64,000 nucleotides of DNA, from positions 1,528,001-1,592,000 of the forward strand of contig NZ_CP022112.1 of assembly GCF_000730165.1 (NCBI RefSeq), given 5' to 3'. The stretch is from Nitrospirillum viridazoti CBAmc. GTDB lineage: Bacteria; Pseudomonadota; Alphaproteobacteria; Azospirillales; Azospirillaceae. Position numbers and translations under genes: made by a program. Shown here piece after piece: positions 8,637 to 17,172 of the stretch; within the stretch, counting starts at the first letter, position 1; every line of letters begins with the position of its first letter. Under the pieces are notes generated by a model. It did no database searches and was not told where the DNA came from. It was given only the letters and a program-made list of their open reading frames with translations.

Positions 8637-9779
8637 TCACCCCTTCGCCAACAGGCGGCGGGCGATGATCAGACGCATGATCTCATTGGTGCCTTCCAGG
8701 ATCTGGTGCACCCGGACGTCGCGGACGTAGCGTTCCAGCGGGTATTCCCGGATGTAGCCGTAGCCGCCGTGCAGTTGCAGCGCCTCGTTGCAAACCTGGA
8801 ATCCCACGTCGGTGGCGAAGCGTTTGGCCATGGCGCACCAGGTGGTGGCCTCCGGATCGCCGGCGTCCAGGGCGGCCGCCGCGCGGTGCACCATCAGGCG
8901 CGCGGCCTCCAGCTCCGTCGCCATGTCGGCCAGGCGGAACTGCAGGGCCTGGAAATCCGCCAGCTTGCGGCCGAAGGCTTCGCGTTCACCCATGTAGCGG
9001 GTGGCGAGGTCCAGGCAGGCCCGCGCCCCGCCCAGGGAGCAGGAGGCGATGTTGATGCGGCCGCCGTCCAGGCCCTTCATGGCGATGCCGAAGCCCGCAC
9101 CCTCCTCCCCCAGCCGGTTTTCCACTGGCACGCGGCACTCCTCGAAAATCACCTGGGCGGTGGGCTGGCAGTTCCAGCCCATCTTCTTCTCCTTCTTGCC
9201 GAAGCTGAGGCCCGGCGTGCCCTTCTCCACCACCAGGGCAGAGATGCCCTTGGGACCGGGACCGCCGGTGCGCACCATGACGACATAAAGGTCGGACACG
9301 CCGGCGCCGGAGATGAAGGCCTTGGACCCGTTCAGCACATAGTGGTCGCCGTCGCGCACCGCCTTGGTGCGCAAGGCGGCCGCGTCGGAGCCGGAGCCGG
9401 GTTCGGTCAGGCAATAGCTGGCCACCCGGTCCATCGTCATGAGGCCAGGCAGATACCTGCCTCTGATCGTATCGCTACCGAAACGATCGATCATCCACGC
9501 CGCCATGTTGTGGATGGACAGGAAGGCCGAGGTGGCGACGCAGCCGGCCGACAGCTCCTCGAATAACAGGGCCGCGTCCAGGCGGGTGAGGCCGGAGCCG
9601 CCATGTTCCTCCCCGCAATAAAGCCCACCCATGCCCAGGGCCGCCGCGGCACGCAGGGCGTCGAGCGGGAAGATCTCCTTCTCATCCCACTCGGCGGCAT
9701 GCGGCGCCAGATGCTCGGCGGCGAAGTCCCGCGCCATGTCGCGGAACGCCGCCTGCTCCTCGGTCAGGTTGAAGTCCAT
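8637..9779 (-). CDS. Acyl-CoA dehydrogenase, probably isobutyryl-CoA dehydrogenase
   Basis: 380 residues, the normal length for the family. It opens with [20 protein letters not shown]. It has the FAD/substrate signature [15 protein letters not shown] and the C-terminal [34 protein letters not shown], which carries the catalytic glutamate region of short/branched-chain acyl-CoA dehydrogenases. It dehydrogenates an acyl-CoA and passes electrons to ETF; the adjacent 3-hydroxyisobutyrate dehydrogenase makes isobutyryl-CoA the best guess. Strong ribosome site (GGGAGGATAG) before the ATG. Lies between the aldehyde dehydrogenase and mmsB on one strand. Confidence 0.88.
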   Translation of the reverse strand: MDFNLTEEQAAFRDMARDFAAEHLAPHAAEWDEKEIFPLDALRAAAALGMGGLYCGEEHGGSGLTRLDAALLFEELSAGCVATSAFLSIHNMAAWMIDRFGSDTIRGRYLPGLMTMDRVASYCLTEPGSGSDAAALRTKAVRDGDHYVLNGSKAFISGAGVSDLYVVMVRTGGPGPKGISALVVEKGTPGLSFGKKEKKMGWNCQPTAQVIFEECRVPVENRLGEEGAGFGIAMKGLDGGRINIASCSLGGARACLDLATRYMGEREAFGRKLADFQALQFRLADMATELEAARLMVHRAAAALDAGDPEATTWCAMAKRFATDVGFQVCNEALQLHGGYGYIREYPLERYVRDVRVHQILEGTNEIMRLIIARRLLAKG

Positions 9780-9821
9780 GGGCCCTATCCTCCCTGTTCT
9801 TGGTTTTAAGGCGGCCCGGCC

Positions 9822-11327
9822 TCAGGCCATGTTCAGCATGATGGTCTTCTTGTGGGTGAAGTGTTCCAGCATGGCCTCCAGGGTCGCCTCCTTGCCCAGG
9901 CCGGAGGATTTCACGCCGCCGTAGGACAGGTTGGGCTGCACCACCAGGTTCTGGTTCACCTGCACCAGGCCGGCCTGCAGGCGCTGGGTGGCGTCCAGCG
10001 CCGTCTTCAGGTCGCGGGTCCAGATGGTGGCGGCCAGGCCGAAGTCGCTGTCGTTGGCCTGGGCGATCACGTCCTCGTACTCCGTGAAGCGGATGACGCA
10101 GGTGACGGGCCCGAAGATCTCCTCCCGCGCCAAGCGGCTGTCGTTGGTCATGCCGGTGAAGATGACGGGGCGGACGTACAGGCCCTTGGCCAGGGCGGCG
10201 TCCGTGGGGAGGGCGGAGCATTCGTGCGCGGCGGCGCCGGGGGTGCGCTTGCCCTCGGCGATGTAGCCCTGGACGCGGTCGAACTGCTGCGGCGAGACGA
10301 TGGTGCCGATGTCCGTCCTTTCATCCAGCGGGTCGCCCATGACCATGGCGTCCACCTTGGCCTTCAGCGCCGTGACGAAGGCATCGTGCAGGCTGTCGTG
10401 CACGAAGATGCGGCTGGCGGCGGTGCAGCTCTGCCCCTGGCGGGTGAAGCGCATGCCGGTGACGGCGCCGGCCACTGCCGCCGCCAAGTCGGCGTCGCCC
10501 ATGACGATCATGGGGCTCTTGCCGCCCAGCTCCAGCGTCACGGGGATCAGCTTGTCCGCCGCCGTCCGGCTGACGATGCGGCCGGTTTCGACCGAGCCGG
10601 TGAAGGTGACCTTGGCCACCCTGGGATGGGCCACCAGCGGCGCGCCGCATTCGGGCCCAAAACCGGACAGGATGTTCAGCACGCCGGCCGGCAGCACCTG
10701 GGCCATGATCTGGCAGGCGCGCAACACGGCGAACGGCGCCTCTTCCGCCGACTTCACCACCACGGTGTTACCCGCCACCAGCGCCGGCGCGATCTTCAGC
10801 GCCATCAGCATCATGGGCACGTTCCACGGGATGATGGCGCCCACCACGCCCAGTGGCTCACGCACCGTCAAGGTCAGCATCTTGGGATTGAAGGGCACCG
10901 TCTCGCCCTTCAGCTCACCGCCCAGACCGCCGAAGAAGGTGAAGGCGTCGGCCAGCACGCCGGCCTCGACCCGGCTTTCCGTGCGCAGGGCCTTGCCCGT
11001 CTCCAGCGCCACCAGGCGGGCCAGTTCTTCGGTGTGGGCGGTCAGCAGGCGGCCGCATTCCGCCACCAGCCGGCCCCGCTCGCGCGCCGGCAGGGCCTTC
11101 CACGTAACGCCGGCCTCGACAGCGGCGGCCACGGCGGCATCCACGTCGGCGGCCTCGCCATAGCCGGCGCGGCCCATGACCTCACCCTTGGCCGGGTTGA
11201 CCACGTCGAAGGTCTTGCCCGAGGCCGAGGCCACCAGGCGTCCGCCGATCAGGTGCTTGCCTGACAGCTCGGCCGCCAGGGCATAGGGATCCAGCTGCGG
11301 GGCCAGCGGGGCGGCGGTGGTGCTCAT
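9822..11327 (-). CDS. NAD(P)-dependent aldehyde dehydrogenase
   Basis: 501 residues of the ALDH superfamily. IIPWNVPMMLMALKIAPALVAGN is the cofactor region, VTLELGGKSPMIVM holds the general-base glutamate, and GQSCTAASR holds the catalytic cysteine near residue 305. It oxidises an aldehyde to an acid. In a valine operon one would expect the CoA-acylating methylmalonate-semialdehyde dehydrogenase (MmsA), but this protein looks like the ordinary hydrolytic betaine-aldehyde-type group, so the substrate is uncertain. An AGGAG site 10 bases before the ATG supports the start. First gene of the three-gene operon. Confidence 0.87.
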   Translation of the reverse strand: MSTTAAPLAPQLDPYALAAELSGKHLIGGRLVASASGKTFDVVNPAKGEVMGRAGYGEAADVDAAVAAAVEAGVTWKALPARERGRLVAECGRLLTAHTEELARLVALETGKALRTESRVEAGVLADAFTFFGGLGGELKGETVPFNPKMLTLTVREPLGVVGAIIPWNVPMMLMALKIAPALVAGNTVVVKSAEEAPFAVLRACQIMAQVLPAGVLNILSGFGPECGAPLVAHPRVAKVTFTGSVETGRIVSRTAADKLIPVTLELGGKSPMIVMGDADLAAAVAGAVTGMRFTRQGQSCTAASRIFVHDSLHDAFVTALKAKVDAMVMGDPLDERTDIGTIVSPQQFDRVQGYIAEGKRTPGAAAHECSALPTDAALAKGLYVRPVIFTGMTNDSRLAREEIFGPVTCVIRFTEYEDVIAQANDSDFGLAATIWTRDLKTALDATQRLQAGLVQVNQNLVVQPNLSYGGVKSSGLGKEATLEAMLEHFTHKKTIMLNMA

Positions 11328-11526
11328 GGGGGTTCACTCCTGTTTATTCTGTGTGCGCTCCCGGCTGGGCCTCAGGACGCGCGTTCCGCTGGAGACATGG
11401 CATGGCCCCGCGCGGATCGCCATTATCCGGGCGGGGAGCTTGGCGACATAGGTAGCAAGTACGCGAAACGGCTGTGCAAGAATGCGCAGACGCAACACCC
11501 CGGCCCTGGGAAAACGGCACATGCAC

Positions 11527-12045
11527 TCAGTCTATCACCAGGCTGACGCCACCGACGCTGGGGTCGGAGCCGGGTTTGGGTGGCCGCCGGGAGATCAAGG
11601 TGACGGTATCGGCCAGGGGTGATCCGCCCACCGCGGTCGCCAGCGCGGGCAGGCGGCCGGTAATGTCCAGCACCACGTCGCGGTGGCCGCCGTCATCCTC
11701 CGCCGGCTGGCTGGCCATGAAGGTGTAAAGGCCCAGGCGGCGGGGCTCATCCGCCGCATCCACCGGTGCGGTTTCCAACGTGCCGGCGAACACCATCACC
11801 GGCGTGCCCGTCGGCGCGCGCCGGCGCACGTCATGGATGACCAGCTGCACCCTGTGCCCCTGGGCCGCGGCCGCCACAGCATCGGCCCACCGCGCCGGGC
11901 CGCTTAAAGGCAGCGATTGGGGGGCCGCGGCCAGGACCCAAGCCTGGCCGACCGTCCGGCGCCCCTCGCCCTTCTCCACCAGCCAGGTGCCGAGGACCAA
12001 GGCGATACCCAGCATTATCAATCCCGCGACCGGCACCCGCGCCAT
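11527..12045 (-). CDS. Hypothetical membrane-anchored protein
   Basis: About 172 residues from the ATG at 12045, which has a GAGGAA ribosome site; the frame stays open upstream to 12222 with another ATG at 12069. The start is MARVPVAGLIMLGIALVLGTWLVEKGEG, one hydrophobic segment followed by an arginine-rich turn, so it is probably anchored with its C-terminal domain outside the cytoplasm. The rest (HRVQLVIHDVRRRAPTGTPV and a beta-rich tail ending GGVSLVID) matches no family I recognise. It is in the same direction as the valine operon, about 200 bp upstream. Confidence 0.6.
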   Translation of the reverse strand: MARVPVAGLIMLGIALVLGTWLVEKGEGRRTVGQAWVLAAAPQSLPLSGPARWADAVAAAAQGHRVQLVIHDVRRRAPTGTPVMVFAGTLETAPVDAADEPRRLGLYTFMASQPAEDDGGHRDVVLDITGRLPALATAVGGSPLADTVTLISRRPPKPGSDPSVGGVSLVID

Positions 12046-12205
12046 GACCCGTTCCTCGATGCTACCCATCCTTAAACATCCGGTTGGTCTCATGAATACG
12101 CCTATTTGGCGCGAAACCAGCGCCTTTGCTGAACATGGCCGGTCAGCAGGGCCGGGCGTCCTACGCTGGTAGCGGCAAGGGCGCGTCCATGTAACGCCAT
12201 TAAAA

Positions 12206-12223
12206 TTTGTTACCGCTAACAAA
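12206..12223. promoter_or_regulatory. Palindromic operator of LacI-family type
   Basis: The sequence TTTGTTACCGCTAACAAA is an inverted repeat with 7-base arms (TTTGTTA/TAACAAA) around CCGC. The core fits the TGTTA-N-CG-N-TAACA pattern used by many LacI-family regulators, including the central CG. It ends 6 bases before the -35 of the promoter described next. No LacI-type regulator gene is in the window. Confidence 0.6.
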
Positions 12224-12229
12224 AGTCGC

Positions 12230-12258
12230 TTGACGACAGGACGGGATATAAATATTAT
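12230..12258 (+). promoter_or_regulatory. Near-consensus sigma-70 promoter
   Basis: TTGACG (12230-12235), a 17-base spacer, then TATTAT (12253-12258): each hexamer differs from the consensus at one position and the spacing is optimal. The predicted transcription start is near 12265. The nearest plus-strand gene starts only at 12639, and an intrinsic terminator lies between. Confidence 0.65.
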
Positions 12259-12264
12259 TTATCC

Positions 12265-12546
12265 CAAGCGAACGATCCCATGGATCGATCGACCAAGATG
12301 GGGACGAAACACCCGAAGACGCAGCATCGCCCAATGGGCGTGCGGCGGGTTGGCCCGACGGCCACCGCTTCCCGTTTCCCCATCGCCCGAGTTTCGCCGG
12401 CCCTGTCGGCACATCGCATCTGGCAAGTCCTGCAGAGGCCCGCTCATGGTCCGGCAGGGGTTACCCGATGGCCCTGTGAGAACCCTCCCGTTCCCAGGGT
12501 CTTATCTCCCCAAGCCGGGGCGCGCGTCGCCCCGGCTTCTTTTTTA
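12265..12546 (+). ncRNA. Candidate small RNA or attenuated leader
   Basis: A promoter at 12230-12258 and an intrinsic terminator at 12512-12546 define a possible transcript of about 280 nt with no convincing protein. It could be a stand-alone small RNA or the leader of the alpha/beta hydrolase gene at 12639 with conditional termination. I do not recognise it as 6S, tmRNA, RNase P, SRP RNA or a known riboswitch. Both boundaries are inferred. Confidence 0.35.
12512..12546 (+). terminator. Rho-independent terminator
   Basis: An 11-bp perfect stem (AAGCCGGGGCG / CGCCCCGGCTT), a 5-base loop (CGCGT) and then CTTTTTTAT. It is one of the clearest intrinsic terminators in the window, on the plus strand, with no protein gene directly before it. 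Confidence 0.85.
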
Positions 12547-12638
12547 TCCTCCCCAGATCGGCGCGAAGTTCCTGATTCCCTAGACGCATTTCATGCGCCA
12601 GGATGCGAACCGGGAAAACCTGAGGGACTTCGACAATC

Positions 12639-13580
12639 ATGCGTTGGCATCCGCTTGCCATAGCCGCCCTGGCCGTGGCCTTTTGCACGCTGTCCGTCGC
12701 GACGGGAACCGTTGCGAGCGCCAAGGTACGGGCCGGCGACATCGACCTGGCGGCCCAGACCACCCCCCCCACCATCGGCACCGATCCCGCCCCTGACTCC
12801 CAGCACCCCGCCCGCATGGCGGTGCTGCACATCCCCACCGGCGGCCGCACCGGCCACCCGGTGGAGATCAACGGCGTCGCCTATCTGGCGTCGGGCGCCG
12901 GGCCCCACCCCACCCTGCTGTTGCTGCATGGCTTGCCGGGCAACGAGAAGAACCTCGACCTGGCCCAGGCGGTGCGCCGGGCCGGCTGGAACGTGGTGAC
13001 TATGAACTATCGCGGATCCTGGGGCAGCCCCGGCAGCTTCCGCTTCGCCAACAATCCGGAGGACACGGCGGCGGCCCTGGCCTATCTGCGCGACCCGGCC
13101 CACGCCCAGGAACTGGGCGTCGACACCGGGCGCCTGGTCATCGCCGGGCACAGCATGGGTGCCTGGGCGGCTGCCCATGCCGCGGCCAAGGACGGCACGT
13201 TGGCCGGCCTGATCCTGATTTCCATGGGTGACATCGGCGTCATCGCCCACCTTCCCCATGACAAGCTGGTGGCGCTGGCCGCCGACAATCGCGAGTCGCT
13301 GGCCGGCGTCACGCCGGAAAGCATGGCCAAGGACATCGAGAGCCATGCCGACGCCTTCGCCACCGCCCCGCTGGCCGCCCGCCTGACGGCCACGCCCCTT
13401 CTGGCCCTGACCTCCGACGACGGCCTGGCCAGCCACACCGACGCCCTGGTGGCCGGCATCCGCGCCCACGGCGGCACCCGGATCAGCACCGCCCACGCCG
13501 CCACCGACCACGGCTGGTCCGACCACCGAATCGCGCTGGAGGCGGCGGTGATCAACTGGCTGCAGAAGCTGGGCGTTTAG
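12639..13580 (+). CDS. Secreted alpha/beta hydrolase
   Basis: 313 residues. A Sec signal peptide (RWHPLAIAALAVAFCTLS, cut probably after VASA) is followed by a hydrolase domain: oxyanion-side HGLPGNEKN near 97, nucleophile elbow GHSMG (Ser near 170), TSDDGL as the likely acid and a C-terminal ATDHGWSDHR carrying the likely histidine. It should cleave an ester or amide in the periplasm; the substrate is unknown. It is a single gene, convergent with hldD (14 bp between stops). Upstream is the operator/promoter/terminator stretch, so its expression may be controlled by read-through. Confidence 0.8.
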   Translation: MRWHPLAIAALAVAFCTLSVATGTVASAKVRAGDIDLAAQTTPPTIGTDPAPDSQHPARMAVLHIPTGGRTGHPVEINGVAYLASGAGPHPTLLLLHGLPGNEKNLDLAQAVRRAGWNVVTMNYRGSWGSPGSFRFANNPEDTAAALAYLRDPAHAQELGVDTGRLVIAGHSMGAWAAAHAAAKDGTLAGLILISMGDIGVIAHLPHDKLVALAADNRESLAGVTPESMAKDIESHADAFATAPLAARLTATPLLALTSDDGLASHTDALVAGIRAHGGTRISTAHAATDHGWSDHRIALEAAVINWLQKLGV

Positions 13581-13593
13581 GGGCTATCCGCCC

Positions 13594-14580
13594 TCACACA
13601 TACGGATCCGCCGTCCCCATATGGTCCTGGACGTAGCGGCGGATGCCCTCCTCCAGCTCGGTGAAGGGGCGGTCGTAGCCGGCGGCGCGCAGGCGGGCCA
13701 TGTCCGCCTGGGTGTAGTACTGGTACTTGCCCTTCAGGTGGTTGGGCATGGGGATGTAGTCGATGCGCGGCGGCAAGCCCGCGGCGGCGAACAGGGCGTG
13801 CGCCAGGTCGTTCCAGCTGCGCGCCTTGCCGGTGCCCAGGTTGAACAGGCCGTTGACGCCCGGGTTGTCGTACAGCCACAGCATGACGTCGACCGTATCG
13901 CCCACCCAGACGAAGTCGCGCACCTGGCCGCCATCGGCGTAGTCCGCTCGGTCGCTGGCGAACAGGCGCGCCGGCTCCCCACCCATGATCTGGGGATAAA
14001 GCTTGGCGGGGACGGAGCGCATGCCGCCCTTATGGTACTCGTTGGGACCATAGACGTTGAAGAACTTCAGGCCCACATGCTGCGGCGGCCTGGGCGCCCC
14101 CTGGTCCAGGGCGGCGCGCACCCGGCGATCCAGCAGGTGCTTGGACCAGCCATAGGGATTCAGCGGCCGCAGGCGCGCCAGCGCCGCGGCCGAGGACTCA
14201 TCGTCAAAGCCCTGGGCACCGTCGCCGTATGTCGCGGCGGAGGAAGCGTAGATGAGCCGCACGCCCGCGACGGCGCACCACGACCACAGGTCCAGCGTCA
14301 GCCGGAAGTTATTCTCCACCACCAGGTCGGCATCCGTCTCGGTGGTGGCCGAGATGGCGCCCATGTGGAAGATGACCTTCACCGCGTCGCCGTGGCGGTC
14401 CAGGAACTCCGGCAGCTGTTCCGGCGTCACCAGGTCATGCAGGTTGCGCTTGGCGATGTTGCGCCACTTGTCCCCCTGGCGCAGCCGATCGACCACGACG
14501 AGGGGACCCAGGCCCCGCTGTTCCAGGCCGGCCACCAGATTGGACCCGATGAAGCCGGCGCCGCCGGTCACGATGATCAT
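13594..14580 (-). CDS. hldD: ADP-L-glycero-D-manno-heptose 6-epimerase
   Basis: About 328 residues from the ATG at 14580, which gives MIIVTGGAGFIGSNLVAGLE, the NADP-binding Rossmann start of HldD. The frame is open 34 codons further upstream without family character. The active-site pair is NPYGWSKHLLDRRV (YxxxK), and VYGPNEYHKGGMRS is the family substrate loop. It converts ADP-D-glycero-D-manno-heptose to the L,D form for the LPS inner core, in the cytoplasm. It lies 120 bp downstream of hldE, the preceding step of the same pathway. Confidence 0.93.
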   Translation of the reverse strand: MIIVTGGAGFIGSNLVAGLEQRGLGPLVVVDRLRQGDKWRNIAKRNLHDLVTPEQLPEFLDRHGDAVKVIFHMGAISATTETDADLVVENNFRLTLDLWSWCAVAGVRLIYASSAATYGDGAQGFDDESSAAALARLRPLNPYGWSKHLLDRRVRAALDQGAPRPPQHVGLKFFNVYGPNEYHKGGMRSVPAKLYPQIMGGEPARLFASDRADYADGGQVRDFVWVGDTVDVMLWLYDNPGVNGLFNLGTGKARSWNDLAHALFAAAGLPPRIDYIPMPNHLKGKYQYYTQADMARLRAAGYDRPFTELEEGIRRYVQDHMGTADPYV

Positions 14581-14700
14581 GGACTGCTGTTTCCCGTAAA
14601 ATCCGCGCCGGCCCCTGGGGTCGAGACCGACACGGCCTTGATAGGGGACCCCGTCCCCCGGGGCAAGCCGCCCCCAACGCACGCCAGAGGGGCGGCCGGG

Positions 14701-16170
14701 TCAGCCCGTCACGCGGATGCGCTTGGCGATGCCGGTGGTGCTTTGGTTCGGCACCAGCTCCACCAGGGCCACGCGGCCGCCGTTGGCCTGGACCACGTCC
14801 GCGCCCACCACCTGGTCGATGGTGTAATCGGCACCCTTGATCAGCACGTCGGGCATCACCTCGGTGATCAGCGCCAGGGGCGTGTCATCCTCGAACAGGG
14901 CGACGGCGTCGACCGAGCCGAAAGCCGCCAGCACGATGGCCCGCGACCGCTCGTCCTGGATGGGCCGCTCGGGCCCCTTCAGGCGGCGCACCGACGCGTC
15001 GGAGTTGAGGCCGACGATCAGGCGGTCGCAGGTGGCGCGCGCGGCGGCCAACAGCTGGACATGGCCGGGATGGATCAGGTCGAAGCAGCCGTTGGTGAAA
15101 CCCACCTTCAGGCCCCGGCGGCGCCAGCGGCCGATCTGCTCCCGCAGTTCCGCCCCGCCCAGCACCTTGGACAGGTTCTGGCGGTCGTCCTGTTCGGCCA
15201 GGGCGTGCAACAGTTCCGCCGGGCTGACCACGGCCGTGCCCACCTTGGCCACCACCAGGCCGGCGGCGACGTTGGCCAGTTCCACCGCCTCTGCGATGTC
15301 CGCCCCTGTCGCCAGCGCGGCGGCGATGACGGACACCACGGTGTCGCCGGCACCGGAAACGTCGAAGACCTCCTTGGCCTCGGCCTGCACGTTCAGGGAC
15401 GTGCCATCGCCCCGGACCAGGGTCATGCCCTCCTCACTGCGGGTGACCAGCATGCCCTCGATGCCATGGTCGCGCATCAGGGTGGCGGCGGCGGCCACGA
15501 TCTCTTCCGTGGTCCTGGGATTGTGCCCCACGGCCAGCGCCAGCTCCGCCCGGTTGGGCGTGACCAGGGTGGCGCCGCGATAGATCGAATAGTCGGCGCT
15601 CTTGGGATCGACGATCACCGGCTTGCCGGCCTCGCGCGCCAGGGCGATCAGCTCCTTCAGGACCGGCGGCGTGAACACGCCCTTGCCGTAGTCGGACAGG
15701 ATGACGACGTCGACGCCGGACAGGTGCGCGGCCATGGCCGTCACCAGGCCGCGGTGCGTATCCTCCGCCACCGCCTCCTCACTGTCCCAGTCGGAGCGCA
15801 GCAGGTGGTGGCCATCGGCCACGAAGCGCGTCTTTTCCGAGGTGCGGCGCTGGGTATCCACCTGCAGGATGGGGGTGACCTGGGCGTCGGCCGCCACCAG
15901 CTGGCTGACGCGCACGCCGGCGGCATCGCCGCCGATGACGCCGCCGAACACCACGTGGCCGCCCAGCGCCGTGATGTTGCGCACCACGTTGCCCGCACCG
16001 CCCAGCATGACGTCCTCATGCGCGTTGCGCAGCACGGGTACCGGCGCCTCGGGCGAAATGCGCCCCACCTTGCCGCGCACGAAACGGTCTAGCATGACGT
16101 CGCCGATGACCATGACCCGGCCCCCCGCCAGGCCCTCCACCGTGGAACTCAAACCGACGAAGCGGCTCAT
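14701..16170 (-). CDS. hldE: Bifunctional heptose 7-phosphate kinase / heptose 1-phosphate adenylyltransferase
   Basis: 489 residues, the normal fused length. Residues 1 to about 320 are a PfkB-type sugar kinase (GGAGNVVRNI near the start; anion-hole and catalytic motif DVSGAGDTVVSV). Residues about 345-489 are a nucleotidylyltransferase (VGFTNGCFDLIHPGHVQLL with the HxGH motif; LIKGADYT). It phosphorylates heptose 7-phosphate at C1 and, after GmhB removes the 7-phosphate, adenylylates it to ADP-heptose. A GGGGAAG ribosome site supports the start. A GmhB-like domain occurs in the fusion protein at 27682-29517. Confidence 0.95.
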   Translation of the reverse strand: MSRFVGLSSTVEGLAGGRVMVIGDVMLDRFVRGKVGRISPEAPVPVLRNAHEDVMLGGAGNVVRNITALGGHVVFGGVIGGDAAGVRVSQLVAADAQVTPILQVDTQRRTSEKTRFVADGHHLLRSDWDSEEAVAEDTHRGLVTAMAAHLSGVDVVILSDYGKGVFTPPVLKELIALAREAGKPVIVDPKSADYSIYRGATLVTPNRAELALAVGHNPRTTEEIVAAAATLMRDHGIEGMLVTRSEEGMTLVRGDGTSLNVQAEAKEVFDVSGAGDTVVSVIAAALATGADIAEAVELANVAAGLVVAKVGTAVVSPAELLHALAEQDDRQNLSKVLGGAELREQIGRWRRRGLKVGFTNGCFDLIHPGHVQLLAAARATCDRLIVGLNSDASVRRLKGPERPIQDERSRAIVLAAFGSVDAVALFEDDTPLALITEVMPDVLIKGADYTIDQVVGADVVQANGGRVALVELVPNQSTTGIAKRIRVTG

Positions 16171-16260
16171 GGCTTCCCCATCCCCCGATCAAACAACAGG
16201 CCACACATTAGTCGCGCAGCTTAGCACACCGCCCGTGGCGGAGGGCAACCGGCCGCGCCC

Positions 16261-17172
16261 TCACCCCCGGCGGGTCAGGCCCACGCCGCCCAGGGCCAGG
16301 GCGAAGCCGGCCAGCTGCAGCGGTGTCAGTGTTTCATGGAACAGGAAGAAGGCCTCCAGCGCCGCCAGCGGCGGGACCAGCAGCAGCAGCGCCGTGGCGC
16401 GCGTGGCCTCGCCATGGCGCACCATCCACACCAGCAGCGAGATGCCGATGACCGAAGGGCCCAGGACGGCCCAGGCCAGCGCCGTCCACAACACCGGGTG
16501 CGGATCCCAGTGCGGCGTGCCCACGGTCAGGAATAGCAGGCAGACCACACAAAGGGCGCCCAGGTTCTGCAGCGCGCCGGCCGGGCGCAAGTCATCCCCG
16601 GCCACGGAGGACTTCTGCAGCAGGGTGCCGATGGTGATGGACAGGACGCTGAGCACGGCCAGGGCCGCGCCCAGCGGCGGCAAGCCACCCGACCCCGCCC
16701 CGGCCGCCGCGTGCAGGGCCAGCTTCGGCGCCAGCACGCAGGCGACGCCGGCGAAACCGATGGCCAGGCCCAGCCAGGCCAGGCGGCTGAGCCGCTGACG
16801 GAACACCAGGGTGGTGATGAGGGCGGTGAACAGGGGCTGCAAGGCACCCATCAGCGCCATGATGCCGGCGGCCAGCCCCTGGGCGATGGCCCAGTAGGAG
16901 AAGCCGATATAGACGCCCTGCATCAGGCCACCGGCCAGCAGGTGCAGGCCCGCCGCCCGGCCACGGGGCCAGGAAACGCCGGCCGTCAGCGTGGCGCCGG
17001 TGAAGAGCAGCGCCGTCAGGCCGAAGCGCGCCACCAGGAACAGCTGCACGTCGGCATAGGGCAGCACCGCCCGCCCCACCAGAAAGCCGGTGGACCAGAT
17101 GAGGATGAACAGCCAGGGGGCGGCCCATCCCAGCAGGCGGGCCCGAAGGGCGGCGGACCCGGCACCCCTCAC
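16261..17172 (-). CDS. EamA/DMT-family transporter
   Basis: About 303 residues from a GTG at 17172 whose GTGA overlaps the stop of the homocysteine methyltransferase; the frame extends further upstream but would then run well into that gene. It has ten hydrophobic segments in two five-helix repeats (WLFILIWSTGFLVGRAVLPY opens the first; GISLLVWMVRHGEATRATALLLLVPPLAALEAF lies in the second), the drug/metabolite transporter layout. It probably exports or exchanges small metabolites across the inner membrane. Coupling to a homocysteine S-methyltransferase hints at an amino acid, but specificity is not visible. Confidence 0.85.
   Translation of the reverse strand: MRGAGSAALRARLLGWAAPWLFILIWSTGFLVGRAVLPYADVQLFLVARFGLTALLFTGATLTAGVSWPRGRAAGLHLLAGGLMQGVYIGFSYWAIAQGLAAGIMALMGALQPLFTALITTLVFRQRLSRLAWLGLAIGFAGVACVLAPKLALHAAAGAGSGGLPPLGAALAVLSVLSITIGTLLQKSSVAGDDLRPAGALQNLGALCVVCLLFLTVGTPHWDPHPVLWTALAWAVLGPSVIGISLLVWMVRHGEATRATALLLLVPPLAALEAFFLFHETLTPLQLAGFALALGGVGLTRRG

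Noticed and set aside
12280-12663. A 127-codon plus-strand frame across the gene-free region before the hydrolase
   Set aside because: It runs straight through the intrinsic terminator and has a Pro/Arg/His-rich composition without domains.
13621-16092. A plus-strand open frame of about 823 codons opposite hldD and hldE
   Set aside because: Same GC-bias artefact: it runs over two well-recognised genes and has no family motif.
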